Positions 8,811 to 16,781 of a stretch of DNA of 64,000 nt are shown piece by piece. A model generated the notes under the pieces. That model saw only the letters and a program-made list of their open reading frames with translations. It was not told the DNA's origin and ran no database searches. The stretch lies in contig NZ_LKAJ02000001.1 of assembly GCF_001431295.2 (NCBI RefSeq), positions 1,860,001-1,924,000 of the forward strand, written 5' to 3'. The first letter of the stretch is position 1. The number at the start of each line of letters is the position of its first letter. Source of the DNA: Candidatus Berkiella aquae. Lineage in GTDB: Bacteria > Pseudomonadota > Gammaproteobacteria > Berkiellales > Berkiellaceae. Made by a program: the position numbers and the translations under genes.

Positions 8811-9815
8811 AGCGATTTGAAATTTTTTCATTTTCTCTACCAATGTGGTGCGTCTCATTCCTAATTTTTCGGCGGCATGCGATACCACGCCATTGGTTTT
8901 ATTCAATGCATCTTGAATATAATTTAATTCAATTTGATACAAAATATCTTTCAAATTCACATTTTCTGATACGGTGGCCTGCGGATTAATCATGACTGTC
9001 TCAGTCATTTCTAGGTATTTGGGGATTACGTCCACTTTATTTTGCTCTGACATTTGTTGATATTTTGCGGGCAATTGGTGGTAATCCACTTTTTGATCGG
9101 GATAAAGAACGATGAGGCGCTCAATTAAATTGGCTAATTCACGGATATTGCCCTGCCATTCGCATTTCATTAAAGAACGTATGGCAGCTTGGGTCAATTC
9201 AATACTACTACCAATTTCTTGCTGAAGCTTTTGGGTTAAATCGGCAATAATGTCTGGAATATCTTCACTGCGTTCTCTTAAATGGGGCATTTCGATGGGA
9301 AAGACATTCAATCTATAATACAGATCTTCCCGAAAGCGTCCATTTTTAATCTCTTCTTCGAGGTTACGATGCGTTGCAGCAATAATTCTCACATCCGTTT
9401 TAATCGACTTATTGCTACCAACTCGCTCTAATACTTTTTCTTGAATAACTCTAAGTATCTTAACTTGCATGGCAAGGGGCATGTCACCAATTTCGTCTAA
9501 GAAAATGGTCCCGCCATTGGCCAATTCAAAACGGCCTATACGAGAGCTAATGGCACCCGTAAAAGCGCCCTTCTCATGCCCAAAAAGCTCGCTTTCGAGT
9601 AAATCGTTAGGTATTGCACCGCAATTAACCGGAATAAAGGGTTTATCTTTACGTTTGGAATGTAAATGCAAAAAGCGGGCAGCAATTTCTTTACCTGTGC
9701 CTGATTCACCCGTAATCATGACACTGACTTCGGTCAGCGCTGCCTGACTTAACATTTTTTTGATTTGGGTAATGGTGTGGCTACTACCACTAATCTCTAC
9801 AGTTGAGTCACGCAT
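8805..9815 (-). CDS. fleQ: FleQ-like sigma-54 activator lacking the N-terminal receiver domain
   Basis: 336 residues, only an AAA+ domain and a Fis-type HTH. Walker A GESGTGKE is at 36-43, the sigma-54 loop GAFTGA at 83-88, Walker B GGTIFLDEIG at 101-110, the arginine-finger region at FREDLYYRLNVFP, and HTH at about 298-332. Family members FleQ/FlrA are usually near 470-490 residues with an N-terminal REC-like domain that contacts FleN. An in-frame stop lies a few codons upstream of ATG 9815, so the domain is absent here. It should be the top regulator of the flagellar sigma-54 promoters. Position between fliS/T and fleS matches fleQ in Pseudomonas. Confidence 0.85.
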   Translation of the reverse strand: MRDSTVEISGSSHTITQIKKMLSQAALTEVSVMITGESGTGKEIAARFLHLHSKRKDKPFIPVNCGAIPNDLLESELFGHEKGAFTGAISSRIGRFELANGGTIFLDEIGDMPLAMQVKILRVIQEKVLERVGSNKSIKTDVRIIAATHRNLEEEIKNGRFREDLYYRLNVFPIEMPHLRERSEDIPDIIADLTQKLQQEIGSSIELTQAAIRSLMKCEWQGNIRELANLIERLIVLYPDQKVDYHQLPAKYQQMSEQNKVDVIPKYLEMTETVMINPQATVSENVNLKDILYQIELNYIQDALNKTNGVVSHAAEKLGMRRTTLVEKMKKFQIAK

Positions 9816-9863
9816 TTTTTCACAATGTTTTTGTAATCATTGTTAACTAATAGTCGCTAGGTT

Positions 9864-9888
9864 TATGACATGTCAAATTCTTGTCATA
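9864..9888. promoter_or_regulatory. Inverted repeat upstream of fleQ
   Basis: TATGACA and TGTCATA are a perfect 7-bp inverted repeat with 11 bases between them. The left arm with the next bases also makes the palindrome TGACATGTCA. It lies 49-73 bp upstream of the fleQ start, where a regulator of the master gene would be expected to bind. Confidence 0.4.
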
Positions 9889-9964
9889 GGAAATAGGACT
9901 TTCGTCTTTACTGATTGAAAGCGCAGATACTCAATTCGCCAAGCTACCTGCTAAGCGCAGGCTA

Positions 9965-10150
9965 CTATCTTCCTTTTTTAATATTTAACGGTCTGGTTAA
10001 CGTTGAAATATCGATAATATTTTTTTTAGGTTCTTGAAAGCGGTTTGATATACCCGTATACCAAGCATCGGTTTTATGTTTTTGCCAAAACATTTGTCCT
10101 GTATTAGGCCATGGTTTTACGGTACCACTTTCGTGACTTAACTCTTTCAT
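9965..10150 (-). CDS. Hypothetical 61-residue protein at the end of the fliDST operon
   Basis: A small polar protein, Trp- and Lys-rich, with no signal peptide or membrane span and no recognised family. Its start overlaps the stop of the preceding fliT-like gene by 4 bp (ATGA), which argues for genuine translational coupling. An imperfect hairpin (CCTGC/GCAGG arms) follows the stop but has no T run. A role in filament-cap or flagellin handling is suggested only by position. Confidence 0.6.
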   Translation of the reverse strand: MKELSHESGTVKPWPNTGQMFWQKHKTDAWYTGISNRFQEPKKNIIDISTLTRPLNIKKGR

Positions 10151-10440
10151 AAATCATCCTGATTTTTTGATATTTTAATTGATTTTCTAACCACTAATAT
10201 TTCTTTTGCTAGTTTTTGCTTATTGCTTTCCATTTTTTCAATCAAGGTATCAATTACCGGTATCATATCGATAATTTGTTGTTTATCTTGAAGTTCATCA
10301 AGGTTCTGCTCTGGATACGCGTTGCGAAAATCTTGTAATGCAGCACACAGATTAACAAATCGATTGTGATCATTCTCATCGATTGATGCATTTAAATCTT
10401 GCACAATCTGTGACAATGCTGCCAAATAATTTTTATTCAT
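10147..10440 (-). CDS. fliT: FliT-like flagellar chaperone
   Basis: About 97 residues from MNKNYLAALSQIV; an upstream ATG at 10449 in the same frame is possible. It is a small helical, charged protein directly after fliS, the usual site of FliT, which escorts the cap protein FliD to the export gate. The protein sequence is divergent, so the call rests on size, helical composition and position. It overlaps fliS at its 5' end and the 61-residue ORF at its 3' end. Confidence 0.6.
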   Translation of the reverse strand: MNKNYLAALSQIVQDLNASIDENDHNRFVNLCAALQDFRNAYPEQNLDELQDKQQIIDMIPVIDTLIEKMESNKQKLAKEILVVRKSIKISKNQDDL

Positions 10441-10831
10441 TGTCAACATTCTCTCGTGGCATATTATCCCAACCGGATTTAATGGTTGCGATTAACTCGA
10501 TAACTTCATCTAATTTTTTGAGATCGTCATGTAAATTAACTTCAATCAATGATTGTAAAATGTAAGTATAAAGATCGGATAAATTCTTAGCGATTTCACC
10601 ACCTTCTTGTTCATTTAGGCTGGCTTGTAATGTTTCAACAATTGAAATGGCTAAACTGATTGATATTCCTTTATCATGAATATTGTTTCGCTCAATAAAT
10701 CCTTTAGCGATATTTAGCTTTTCTAAGGCACTCTCTAACAAAATTTGAATGAGTCTATAAGGATCGGCATTTAAGATCCCTGTCTCTATCGAAACATGTT
10801 GATACTGCTTCAAAGCGTAGTTTGGATTCAT
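10433..10831 (-). CDS. fliS: Flagellar export chaperone FliS
   Basis: 132 residues with the classic FliS pattern: the N-terminal ALKQYQHVSIETGILNADPY, then LIQILLESALEKLNIAKGFI and the four-helix core ending SLIEVNLHDD. FliS binds the flagellin C terminus in the cytoplasm and prevents early polymerisation. It starts 3 bp after fliD. Confidence 0.95.
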   Translation of the reverse strand: MNPNYALKQYQHVSIETGILNADPYRLIQILLESALEKLNIAKGFIERNNIHDKGISISLAISIVETLQASLNEQEGGEIAKNLSDLYTYILQSLIEVNLHDDLKKLDEVIELIATIKSGWDNMPRENVDNE

Positions 10832-10833
10832 AA

Positions 10834-12240
10834 TTATTTCCTAAAAGATAAAGGTTCAGCTAAGCTATCAAGTTGTGTTTTTAAGAAATCACTGGTTGAA
10901 CGCAAGTTTGCCACGATAGAATCCATAGCAATAAACTGTGACAATAAGCGCTCTTCAAAATGTATTAAGTGTCTTTCTAGGTTAACGCGTTGTTCTGTAA
11001 TGAGATCAATACTTTTATTCAAGCCATTGGTTTTGGATTTTATGACACCATCATTCTTAATATAAGTATCTATGGTTGATTCTAGATTATTAAATAGGCC
11101 ATTTTCGTTATCAATGAAGAACTGACCTATTTCATCATAATTTTTGGTAATGACGCTGTTTAATTTATAAGGATCAATTTCAAGTTTACCGGTGATTCTA
11201 TCTGTAGATATGCCCATTTGGGTCAATGAAGAAACAGCCAAAGGCAGATCATAATTGGCGGTATTTAATATTCTGCGTAATTGTGTTTGTGCATTACGGG
11301 TTAATGCATCGCCGATTAAAATCCCCGCATTTTTAGGATCTTCTTTATTAAAAGCCGTCAACTTTTTTATGGCATCTAATGTGTTATTATAAGCATTGAC
11401 AAAATCTTCAATTGCTTTTCCCGCCGCATCTTTATCAAGAGACACTTTCATGGTAATGGGATCTAAGGTATTAGTGCCCAATAAGTCGAGTGTTACTCCT
11501 TCAATAGCATCGGTAAGGGTATTTGTTTCACTTGTGACGGTAACGCCATCTATTTTCACAGTCGCATTTTGTGCAGCTTGTGCAATGGTTAAATGATTCG
11601 ATGCAAGTTTTGATAATCCGTTGTTATCGGTGTCGTTGCTATCATTATCAACGACTGTCACGATAAAGGCATTGTCTAATCCGGTCTTATCTGCTTGAAA
11701 AGTCAGAACGGCACCCGAATCAGACGTAATTAAGCTTGCGGTAATACCTGTTGTTTTACTTACTTCGTTAATTTTGTTTTTAATTCCCTGCAGGGTTTTA
11801 TCTTGATCGGTGATTTCAACTGAATAAGTGGTTGCCCCTACTTGAAACTCAATCATTCCTGTACCAACGATGGTAGTCGAATTTGCAAAATTGGCTGATG
11901 ATAATTTATGCGCTTTGGCTAAAGCGATAATTTCAATTTGGAAATCGCCAGTTTGTGCCGTGTTGGTTGCCTTCGCTTCTAGAACCGTTCTTTTATCGGT
12001 TGTTAACCCACTATTCACTAAGCGGCTTGCAAAGGGGTTCGACTCTTTTAATGAATTAACTTTATCTTTTAAATCAGATAATGCACCTTTGAGTGTGCCA
12101 TAAGCGGTGATTTTGGTAAGAGCTTCTGCTTCATTTCGATCAAAACGTAATTTTTTATCTTTACTTTCTGCAGCCATTAGCTCATCGACCAATTCTCTGA
12201 TATTGATTCCAGAACCGACACCTGAGGTCGTAATGGGCAT
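10834..12240 (-). CDS. fliD: Flagellar filament cap protein FliD (HAP2)
   Basis: 468 residues from MPITTSGVGSGINIRELV, the standard FliD N terminus. ATG 12240 was chosen because AAGGAG lies 6 bases upstream; the longer frame to 12318 adds an unrelated leader that runs through the promoter. FliD forms the pentameric cap that folds flagellin at the filament tip. Conserved helical ends flank a middle region with flagellin-IN-like stretches. It has its own sigma-54 promoter and heads fliD-fliS-fliT. Confidence 0.95.
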   Translation of the reverse strand: MPITTSGVGSGINIRELVDELMAAESKDKKLRFDRNEAEALTKITAYGTLKGALSDLKDKVNSLKESNPFASRLVNSGLTTDKRTVLEAKATNTAQTGDFQIEIIALAKAHKLSSANFANSTTIVGTGMIEFQVGATTYSVEITDQDKTLQGIKNKINEVSKTTGITASLITSDSGAVLTFQADKTGLDNAFIVTVVDNDSNDTDNNGLSKLASNHLTIAQAAQNATVKIDGVTVTSETNTLTDAIEGVTLDLLGTNTLDPITMKVSLDKDAAGKAIEDFVNAYNNTLDAIKKLTAFNKEDPKNAGILIGDALTRNAQTQLRRILNTANYDLPLAVSSLTQMGISTDRITGKLEIDPYKLNSVITKNYDEIGQFFIDNENGLFNNLESTIDTYIKNDGVIKSKTNGLNKSIDLITEQRVNLERHLIHFEERLLSQFIAMDSIVANLRSTSDFLKTQLDSLAEPLSFRK

Positions 12241-12282
12241 TAAATCTCTCCTTGAACCCGCTTTTTTATTATAAAGAGACAA

Positions 12283-12298
12283 GGCAAAATATGCGCCA
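12283..12298 (-). promoter_or_regulatory. Sigma-54 promoter for fliD-fliS-fliT
   Basis: Minus strand reads TGGCGCATATTTTGCC: GG and GC with 10 bp between, and the T-rich -12 flank of good RpoN promoters. The -12 element is about 43 bp upstream of the fliD start chosen above, which independently supports that start. Confidence 0.78.
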
Positions 12299-12451
12299 AT
12301 TCTCTTAATAAAATACAACTAAAATACTCTTTAAATTTCATATTGTTAGATTTTAATTTGAACATGCACCTATTTTTATTTTGAATAAAGCGGCAATTAA
12401 AATCTGTTTTTGAGAAACATGAAGGAAAAACCTTTCCGCCGGATATGATCA

Positions 12452-12481
12452 GTGGGTGTTAATAACTGCTTTAACACCCAC
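12452..12481 (-). terminator. Stem-loop after fliC
   Basis: GTGGGTGTTAA and TTAACACCCAC pair perfectly over 11 bp around an 8-base loop, 23 bp after the fliC stop. No run of T follows on the transcribed strand, so it may be a stabilising 3' hairpin or a factor-dependent terminator rather than a simple intrinsic one. Confidence 0.6.
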
Positions 12482-12503
12482 CAAATCATGACTACTCTTT
12501 TTA

Positions 12504-14765
12504 TTAGCCATTTAGCAATGCTAAAACGTTTTGTGGTAACGAGTTAGCTTGTGCCAAAATAGCAATACCTGCTTGTTGCAAGATCTGCGCTTTAGTCATA
12601 TTCGCGGTTTCTTGTGCAAAGTCAGCATCTTGAATTCGCGAACGTGCAGCTTGCAAGTTTTCAACACCGTTTGCCAAGTTTGAAATAGTGCTACCAAATC
12701 GGTTTTGCACAGCACCCAACTCAGCGCGGACTTGGCTGATTTGGTCTAATGCGCCGTCGATGATAGAAATGGCAGCATTAGCACCAGCTTGCGTACTAAC
12801 GTCAATCTGACCTACGTCTAACAAGGTTGAAGAGTTAGCGGTATTAGCGCCACCTGCAAATAATGAGGTACCGGTGGAAGCTAAACCTGAAATATCAGAA
12901 GCTACGTTAAATGCATCTGCTGATAAGAAGGTAATTTCACCACCAATCACAGTTGTGTCGAAGTTGGTGCGAGCACCACCATCATACAATTTAACAGAAG
13001 TGCCGGTGTTGGTATCTGCATTACCGGTTACGGTAATCGATTGCTCAACAGGGGCAACAATATTGCTACCTGTACCAGAAACTGGTGTTACAGAAGGCGC
13101 GGCAAAATCAACCGCTGCACTATGCGTAAAGTTTTGTAACACAATATTTTTACCGGTTTGGTGAGTCAACACTACAGAAGAGTTATCACTACCTAATGCA
13201 GCAGTAATACCCGTTGTACCGGCAACGTTATTGATAGCGCTCATTAATGCAGTTAAATCTGAGCTGGTAACCGTTGCAGATACGTTGGCACCAATCGCGT
13301 TATCACCATAAATAGCGAAACTAACCGTACCATTGGCGGTTAAATTCGATAAAGTTGCGGTCGTTCGTGCTTCAGCTGTCACACCGGTTGAACCTGAAAC
13401 AGCATTGATAGCGGTTACAATACTATCTGCTGATTGACCAGCTGTCACAGCAACGGTTGCCGCCCCTGCACTACCTACTAAGTTGAGGTTTTGCGCACCA
13501 ATGTTGTTATTGAGGTTATTAGCAGAAATCGTGGTATTGTTGATTCTATCGGTAATCGTACCATCACCCACTGCAACCGTTGTTGCTTGACCATTAATAA
13601 TAATGGAGTCAACATCGGATGAAATGGTGTAACGTTCACTCAATTCGATATCAACACGGCCACCAAATGTGGTTGATTGTGTTGCAACGAGGGTCGTTGC
13701 TGCACCGCCGCGTAAACCAACCATATCAAATACACCGGTACCTGCCGTGCTTGCGAATACCATGTCACGACCATCAAGACCAATGATGTCAATGCTTGTA
13801 CCATTACCTACTGCATATATCCCTTGACCTTGTAACGTTGCATTCGCGTTAATAGCGGTTGCAATGCTATCTGCCGTGGTGGTTGCACCACTAGAAATAA
13901 CTTGACCATTTAACGTAATGTTGGTGGCAGCGTCCATGGTTGCCAAGTTGCTAACGGTCACTTCGTTAAAACCACGCGCTTTCACACCCGTTAAAGCGGA
14001 TAAGTTAGTCGCAATGGTATTGGCTTGATCATCGGCAGCAACTGCAGCGGTTTGCGTTGTTGTTACGCCGGATGAGCTAACGCTAGAGACGGTAAAATTG
14101 GAAGCACTGTAACCGTTCGTTGCCGCGTTTGCTTGAGCGACCGCAACTTCAGCACCTAATGCTGCACCACCTGTACCACCTACTGTACCAATATATAATT
14201 GTTTACGGGTAGCACCTTCAAGACCATCGGCGTTATCCGTTTTCATTTGGTTACTACCAATCGCTGTTGCACGTGTATCACGAATGGTTACACCAATAGT
14301 TTGGTTGGCTTCAGCACCTACTTGGAATAGCGCATTACGTAATTCACCGTTTAAAATATTTAAACCGTTGAACGTCGTTGTTGTTGCAATACGCGTTAAT
14401 TCTTGTTTAAGTTGGTTTACCTCATCCTGAATCGCTGCGCGGTCAGAAGAGCTATTCGTACCGTTTGCTGACTGAATCGACAGTTCGCGTGAACGTTGTA
14501 AAATATTGGTTACTTCTTGTAACGCACCTTCCGCTACCTGAGAAAGCGAAATAGCGTCATTCGCGTTACGAGAAGCTTGGGATAAACCTTGGATTTGTGA
14601 AGTAAAACGAGTACTAATTGCAAGACCAGCAGCATCGTCTTTCGCACTATTAATGCGAAGACCTGATGAGAGTCGTTGCAATGAAGTCGCTAACATTTCA
14701 CCGGATTTCGTTAAGTTACGTTGCGCATTAATAGACGCAATATTCGTATTAATTACTTGTGGCAT
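12504..14765 (-). CDS. fliC: Flagellin, with a large central variable region
   Basis: 753 residues, much longer than the roughly 480-500 of Pseudomonas or Legionella flagellin. The conserved D0/D1 N-terminal part spans about residues 1-175 ([20 protein letters not shown] at the start) and the C-terminal part about 655-753, ending [12 protein letters not shown]. The TLR5-contact segment near [17 protein letters not shown] is intact. The middle about 480 residues are Thr/Ala/Gly/Asn-rich with repeated flagellin-IN-like units ([45 protein letters not shown]). A ribosome site AGGAG lies 9 bases before ATG. Transcribed alone from a sigma-28 promoter. Confidence 0.97.
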   Translation of the reverse strand: MPQVINTNIASINAQRNLTKSGEMLATSLQRLSSGLRINSAKDDAAGLAISTRFTSQIQGLSQASRNANDAISLSQVAEGALQEVTNILQRSRELSIQSANGTNSSSDRAAIQDEVNQLKQELTRIATTTTFNGLNILNGELRNALFQVGAEANQTIGVTIRDTRATAIGSNQMKTDNADGLEGATRKQLYIGTVGGTGGAALGAEVAVAQANAATNGYSASNFTVSSVSSSGVTTTQTAAVAADDQANTIATNLSALTGVKARGFNEVTVSNLATMDAATNITLNGQVISSGATTTADSIATAINANATLQGQGIYAVGNGTSIDIIGLDGRDMVFASTAGTGVFDMVGLRGGAATTLVATQSTTFGGRVDIELSERYTISSDVDSIIINGQATTVAVGDGTITDRINNTTISANNLNNNIGAQNLNLVGSAGAATVAVTAGQSADSIVTAINAVSGSTGVTAEARTTATLSNLTANGTVSFAIYGDNAIGANVSATVTSSDLTALMSAINNVAGTTGITAALGSDNSSVVLTHQTGKNIVLQNFTHSAAVDFAAPSVTPVSGTGSNIVAPVEQSITVTGNADTNTGTSVKLYDGGARTNFDTTVIGGEITFLSADAFNVASDISGLASTGTSLFAGGANTANSSTLLDVGQIDVSTQAGANAAISIIDGALDQISQVRAELGAVQNRFGSTISNLANGVENLQAARSRIQDADFAQETANMTKAQILQQAGIAILAQANSLPQNVLALLNG

Positions 14766-14862
14766 AGAATAATGCTCCTGGAAAAAGTGATCGTCAAAAC
14801 AATCACTGCATAATAATTAGCGGATATACATCACAAGGATATATTTACCGCTCCCAGGTTCG

Positions 14863-14889
14863 TTATCGTCAAGGTGAATTAGAGGTTTA
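14863..14889 (-). promoter_or_regulatory. Sigma-28 (FliA) promoter of the flagellin gene
   Basis: Minus strand reads TAAA, 15 bases, GACGATAA, against the enterobacterial FliA consensus TAAA-N15-GCCGATAA: one mismatch and exact spacing. The -10 element is about 98 bp upstream of the fliC ATG, leaving a long 5' leader. It places fliC in the late class controlled by FliA and FlgM. Confidence 0.88.
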
Positions 14890-14919
14890 GAAATAACTTG
14901 AAATTAGATAAAGATTCTG

Positions 14920-14968
14920 AAAAAAAAAGCAGCTCCCCCGCTTCGCCTAAAAGGCTACGCCGGGCACG
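14920..14968 (-). terminator. Terminator of the flgB-flgL operon; partial copy of a dispersed repeat
   Basis: Just after the flgL stop the minus strand has arms CCCGGCGTAGCC and GGCGAAGCGGGG with a short loop, then GAGCTGC and a run of nine T. The stem is imperfect but GC-rich. The same GCTTCGCC...GGCTACGC core occurs in the repeat at 62241-62330, so a mobile hairpin seems to have been adopted as a terminator. Confidence 0.7.
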
Positions 14969-16777
14969 CTAACGCAAATAGTTAAAGATGCTTAAACCTT
15001 GTACCTTAACAAAGCTTTGCTGAGCTGCTTGGAGAATAAAAGAGTTTTGTGTTAATTTCGTAATCGCTTCTGTGTAGTCTAGATCTTCTACTTCGCTTAA
15101 AATACTTTGCGTTAAAACATTTAATTTGTCATTAAAATCTTTTTGGCTATCGGCAATATTAATTCTAACACCGACTTCTGCTCGGGTCTCAATTAAACGA
15201 GACTCAGCGTAGCTAATATTGTTCAACGCTTGCCCTATTTCATAAGAATAACGTATCGGTTCAAAACCAAAGTTTCTAATACTGGTAATCAGCGTATTGA
15301 TAGTCGTAAAAACATCTTGCGTTGCTTTGGCTTCGACCTCGAGCCCAAAAATATCCCCGGCACTTGGCGTTCCGGTAATCACCACTCGGATCCCTAAAAA
15401 ATCAATATTTTGTCCTGGAACATAGGTAACATTACTAAAGCCCTCTAAAGGGGTACCAGGATCAGAATCGGCCACAATACTGAAAGTACTGGGGGGATTG
15501 TTAAAAACAATCGAATAGGTTTCATTAAGATTGGTAATGTTATCGATAATAGCTGGTTTGGTTATGAGCCCAGAGCCCGCATTGGTTGATGGTGAATAGG
15601 TTCCCGCTGTAAAACCAGCATGACTGGGAAAAGCACCTTGAATATTAAAAGCTTCATGACTACGTAGTGTGACAGTTGAACGGGCAACTTCATCTAATGC
15701 AGCACCTGTTAAATTAAAATTGGCAAAAGATGCGGTTGCGCCACCGCTGGTCTGTAATTGAATATTACGCCCATCTTGTGCCGTTAGAATGACAGCGGTT
15801 CCTGCACCACCTGGCTGTGTGGCAATAACACCTGTTTGCGAAGTGAGCAAATTAATGGCCGATAATAATGAATCTTCCGTGCCTATGTTATCTAAAACCG
15901 CAATGCCATTAATGCTAAATTGTGAGCCAACCAGAGACGCTGGCGTATAAGCACCTAAATCAACGGAATTAGGATTCACAATGGCATGAACCCCATGATC
16001 AGCAATTTTACTATTAATTGCTCTAGCAATCGCAATGGCACTGCTTGCGGCATCGGTTGTTGAAATTCCATCAAGTTCACTTGCTGGAATGAGAACATCG
16101 TTAATCCGTAAATCAGTTGAAGCAAGTGGTGTTAATGTTCCTGCATTCACTAACCCCGATGGCGTATTGGTTAATGTTGCCACTCCCGAGGTGACTGTGC
16201 CTATCACGGTATCGGTTGGAATGTTAAAGAAAACCCCTTTTCCAGAATCTAATATGGTTAAAGAGGTGGTATTGCTTAAAGCGACATTGCGGTTACCTTC
16301 ATCACCTTGAAAAACATATTGGCCATCGGCTGCTTTAATGACAGTTTGTACTTTAGATTTATAACCAGAGAAAAGATAATCACCATTAGCATCTTTGGCA
16401 TTCACTAAATCTTGCAACTCTAACAATCTTTCTTCCATTTCAGTTGCAACTGCTTCTCTATCATCACGCCCAAGGCTTGCATTCCCGGCATTAATAGCAA
16501 GCTCTCTTATTCTCTGGTAGATATTGACGACCGAATCTAAAATAGAATCTTCATACTCTAAGATGTTTTTGGCAGCATCAGCATTTTTAATAAATTGATT
16601 AAATTTACTGATTTCATAACGTAAGTTTGAAGCTTGCGTTGCCCCAATGGGATCATCAGAAGAATTGATAATTTTTTTACCTGCTGAGATCTTTAATTGT
16701 AAATCGCTAATCGTAGACTGCTGCGCCATTAAGCTATCAACGGTTCTACGATAAATATCAACTGATGAAACTCTCAT
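14969..16777 (-). CDS. flgL: Flagellar hook-filament junction protein FlgL (HAP3), with inserted module
   Basis: 602 residues against roughly 320-440 in relatives. The helical N terminus (MRVSSVDIYRRTVDSLMAQQ) and C terminus (ESRLIETRAEVGVRINIADS and following) form the flagellin-like core that joins hook and filament. Residues about 207-393 are an extra module also found in FlgK and FlgE: GLVNAGTLTPL, SSAIAIARAIN, FSINGIAVL, DGRNIQL, HAGFTAG. Last gene of the flg operon, 4 bp after flgK. Confidence 0.93.
   Translation of the reverse strand: MRVSSVDIYRRTVDSLMAQQSTISDLQLKISAGKKIINSSDDPIGATQASNLRYEISKFNQFIKNADAAKNILEYEDSILDSVVNIYQRIRELAINAGNASLGRDDREAVATEMEERLLELQDLVNAKDANGDYLFSGYKSKVQTVIKAADGQYVFQGDEGNRNVALSNTTSLTILDSGKGVFFNIPTDTVIGTVTSGVATLTNTPSGLVNAGTLTPLASTDLRINDVLIPASELDGISTTDAASSAIAIARAINSKIADHGVHAIVNPNSVDLGAYTPASLVGSQFSINGIAVLDNIGTEDSLLSAINLLTSQTGVIATQPGGAGTAVILTAQDGRNIQLQTSGGATASFANFNLTGAALDEVARSTVTLRSHEAFNIQGAFPSHAGFTAGTYSPSTNAGSGLITKPAIIDNITNLNETYSIVFNNPPSTFSIVADSDPGTPLEGFSNVTYVPGQNIDFLGIRVVITGTPSAGDIFGLEVEAKATQDVFTTINTLITSIRNFGFEPIRYSYEIGQALNNISYAESRLIETRAEVGVRINIADSQKDFNDKLNVLTQSILSEVEDLDYTEAITKLTQNSFILQAAQQSFVKVQGLSIFNYLR
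15599..16159 (-). repeat. Shared axial-protein module, copy in flgL
   Basis: Encodes FlgL residues about 207-393. Landmarks in order: LVNAGTLTPL, ASSAIAIARAIN, HGVHAIVNPN, FSINGIAVL, LTSQTGVIATQPGGAGTAVI, DGRNIQL, ALDEVARSTVTL, HAGFTAG. The same landmarks in the same order occur in FlgK and FlgE. Parts resemble flagellin-IN (hook IN) motifs. Confidence 0.8.
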
Positions 16778-16781
16778 ATTA

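Noticed and set aside
12240-12318. Longer N terminus for FliD
   Set aside because: It would read through the sigma-54 promoter; AAGGAG lies before the internal ATG, which gives the standard FliD N terminus.
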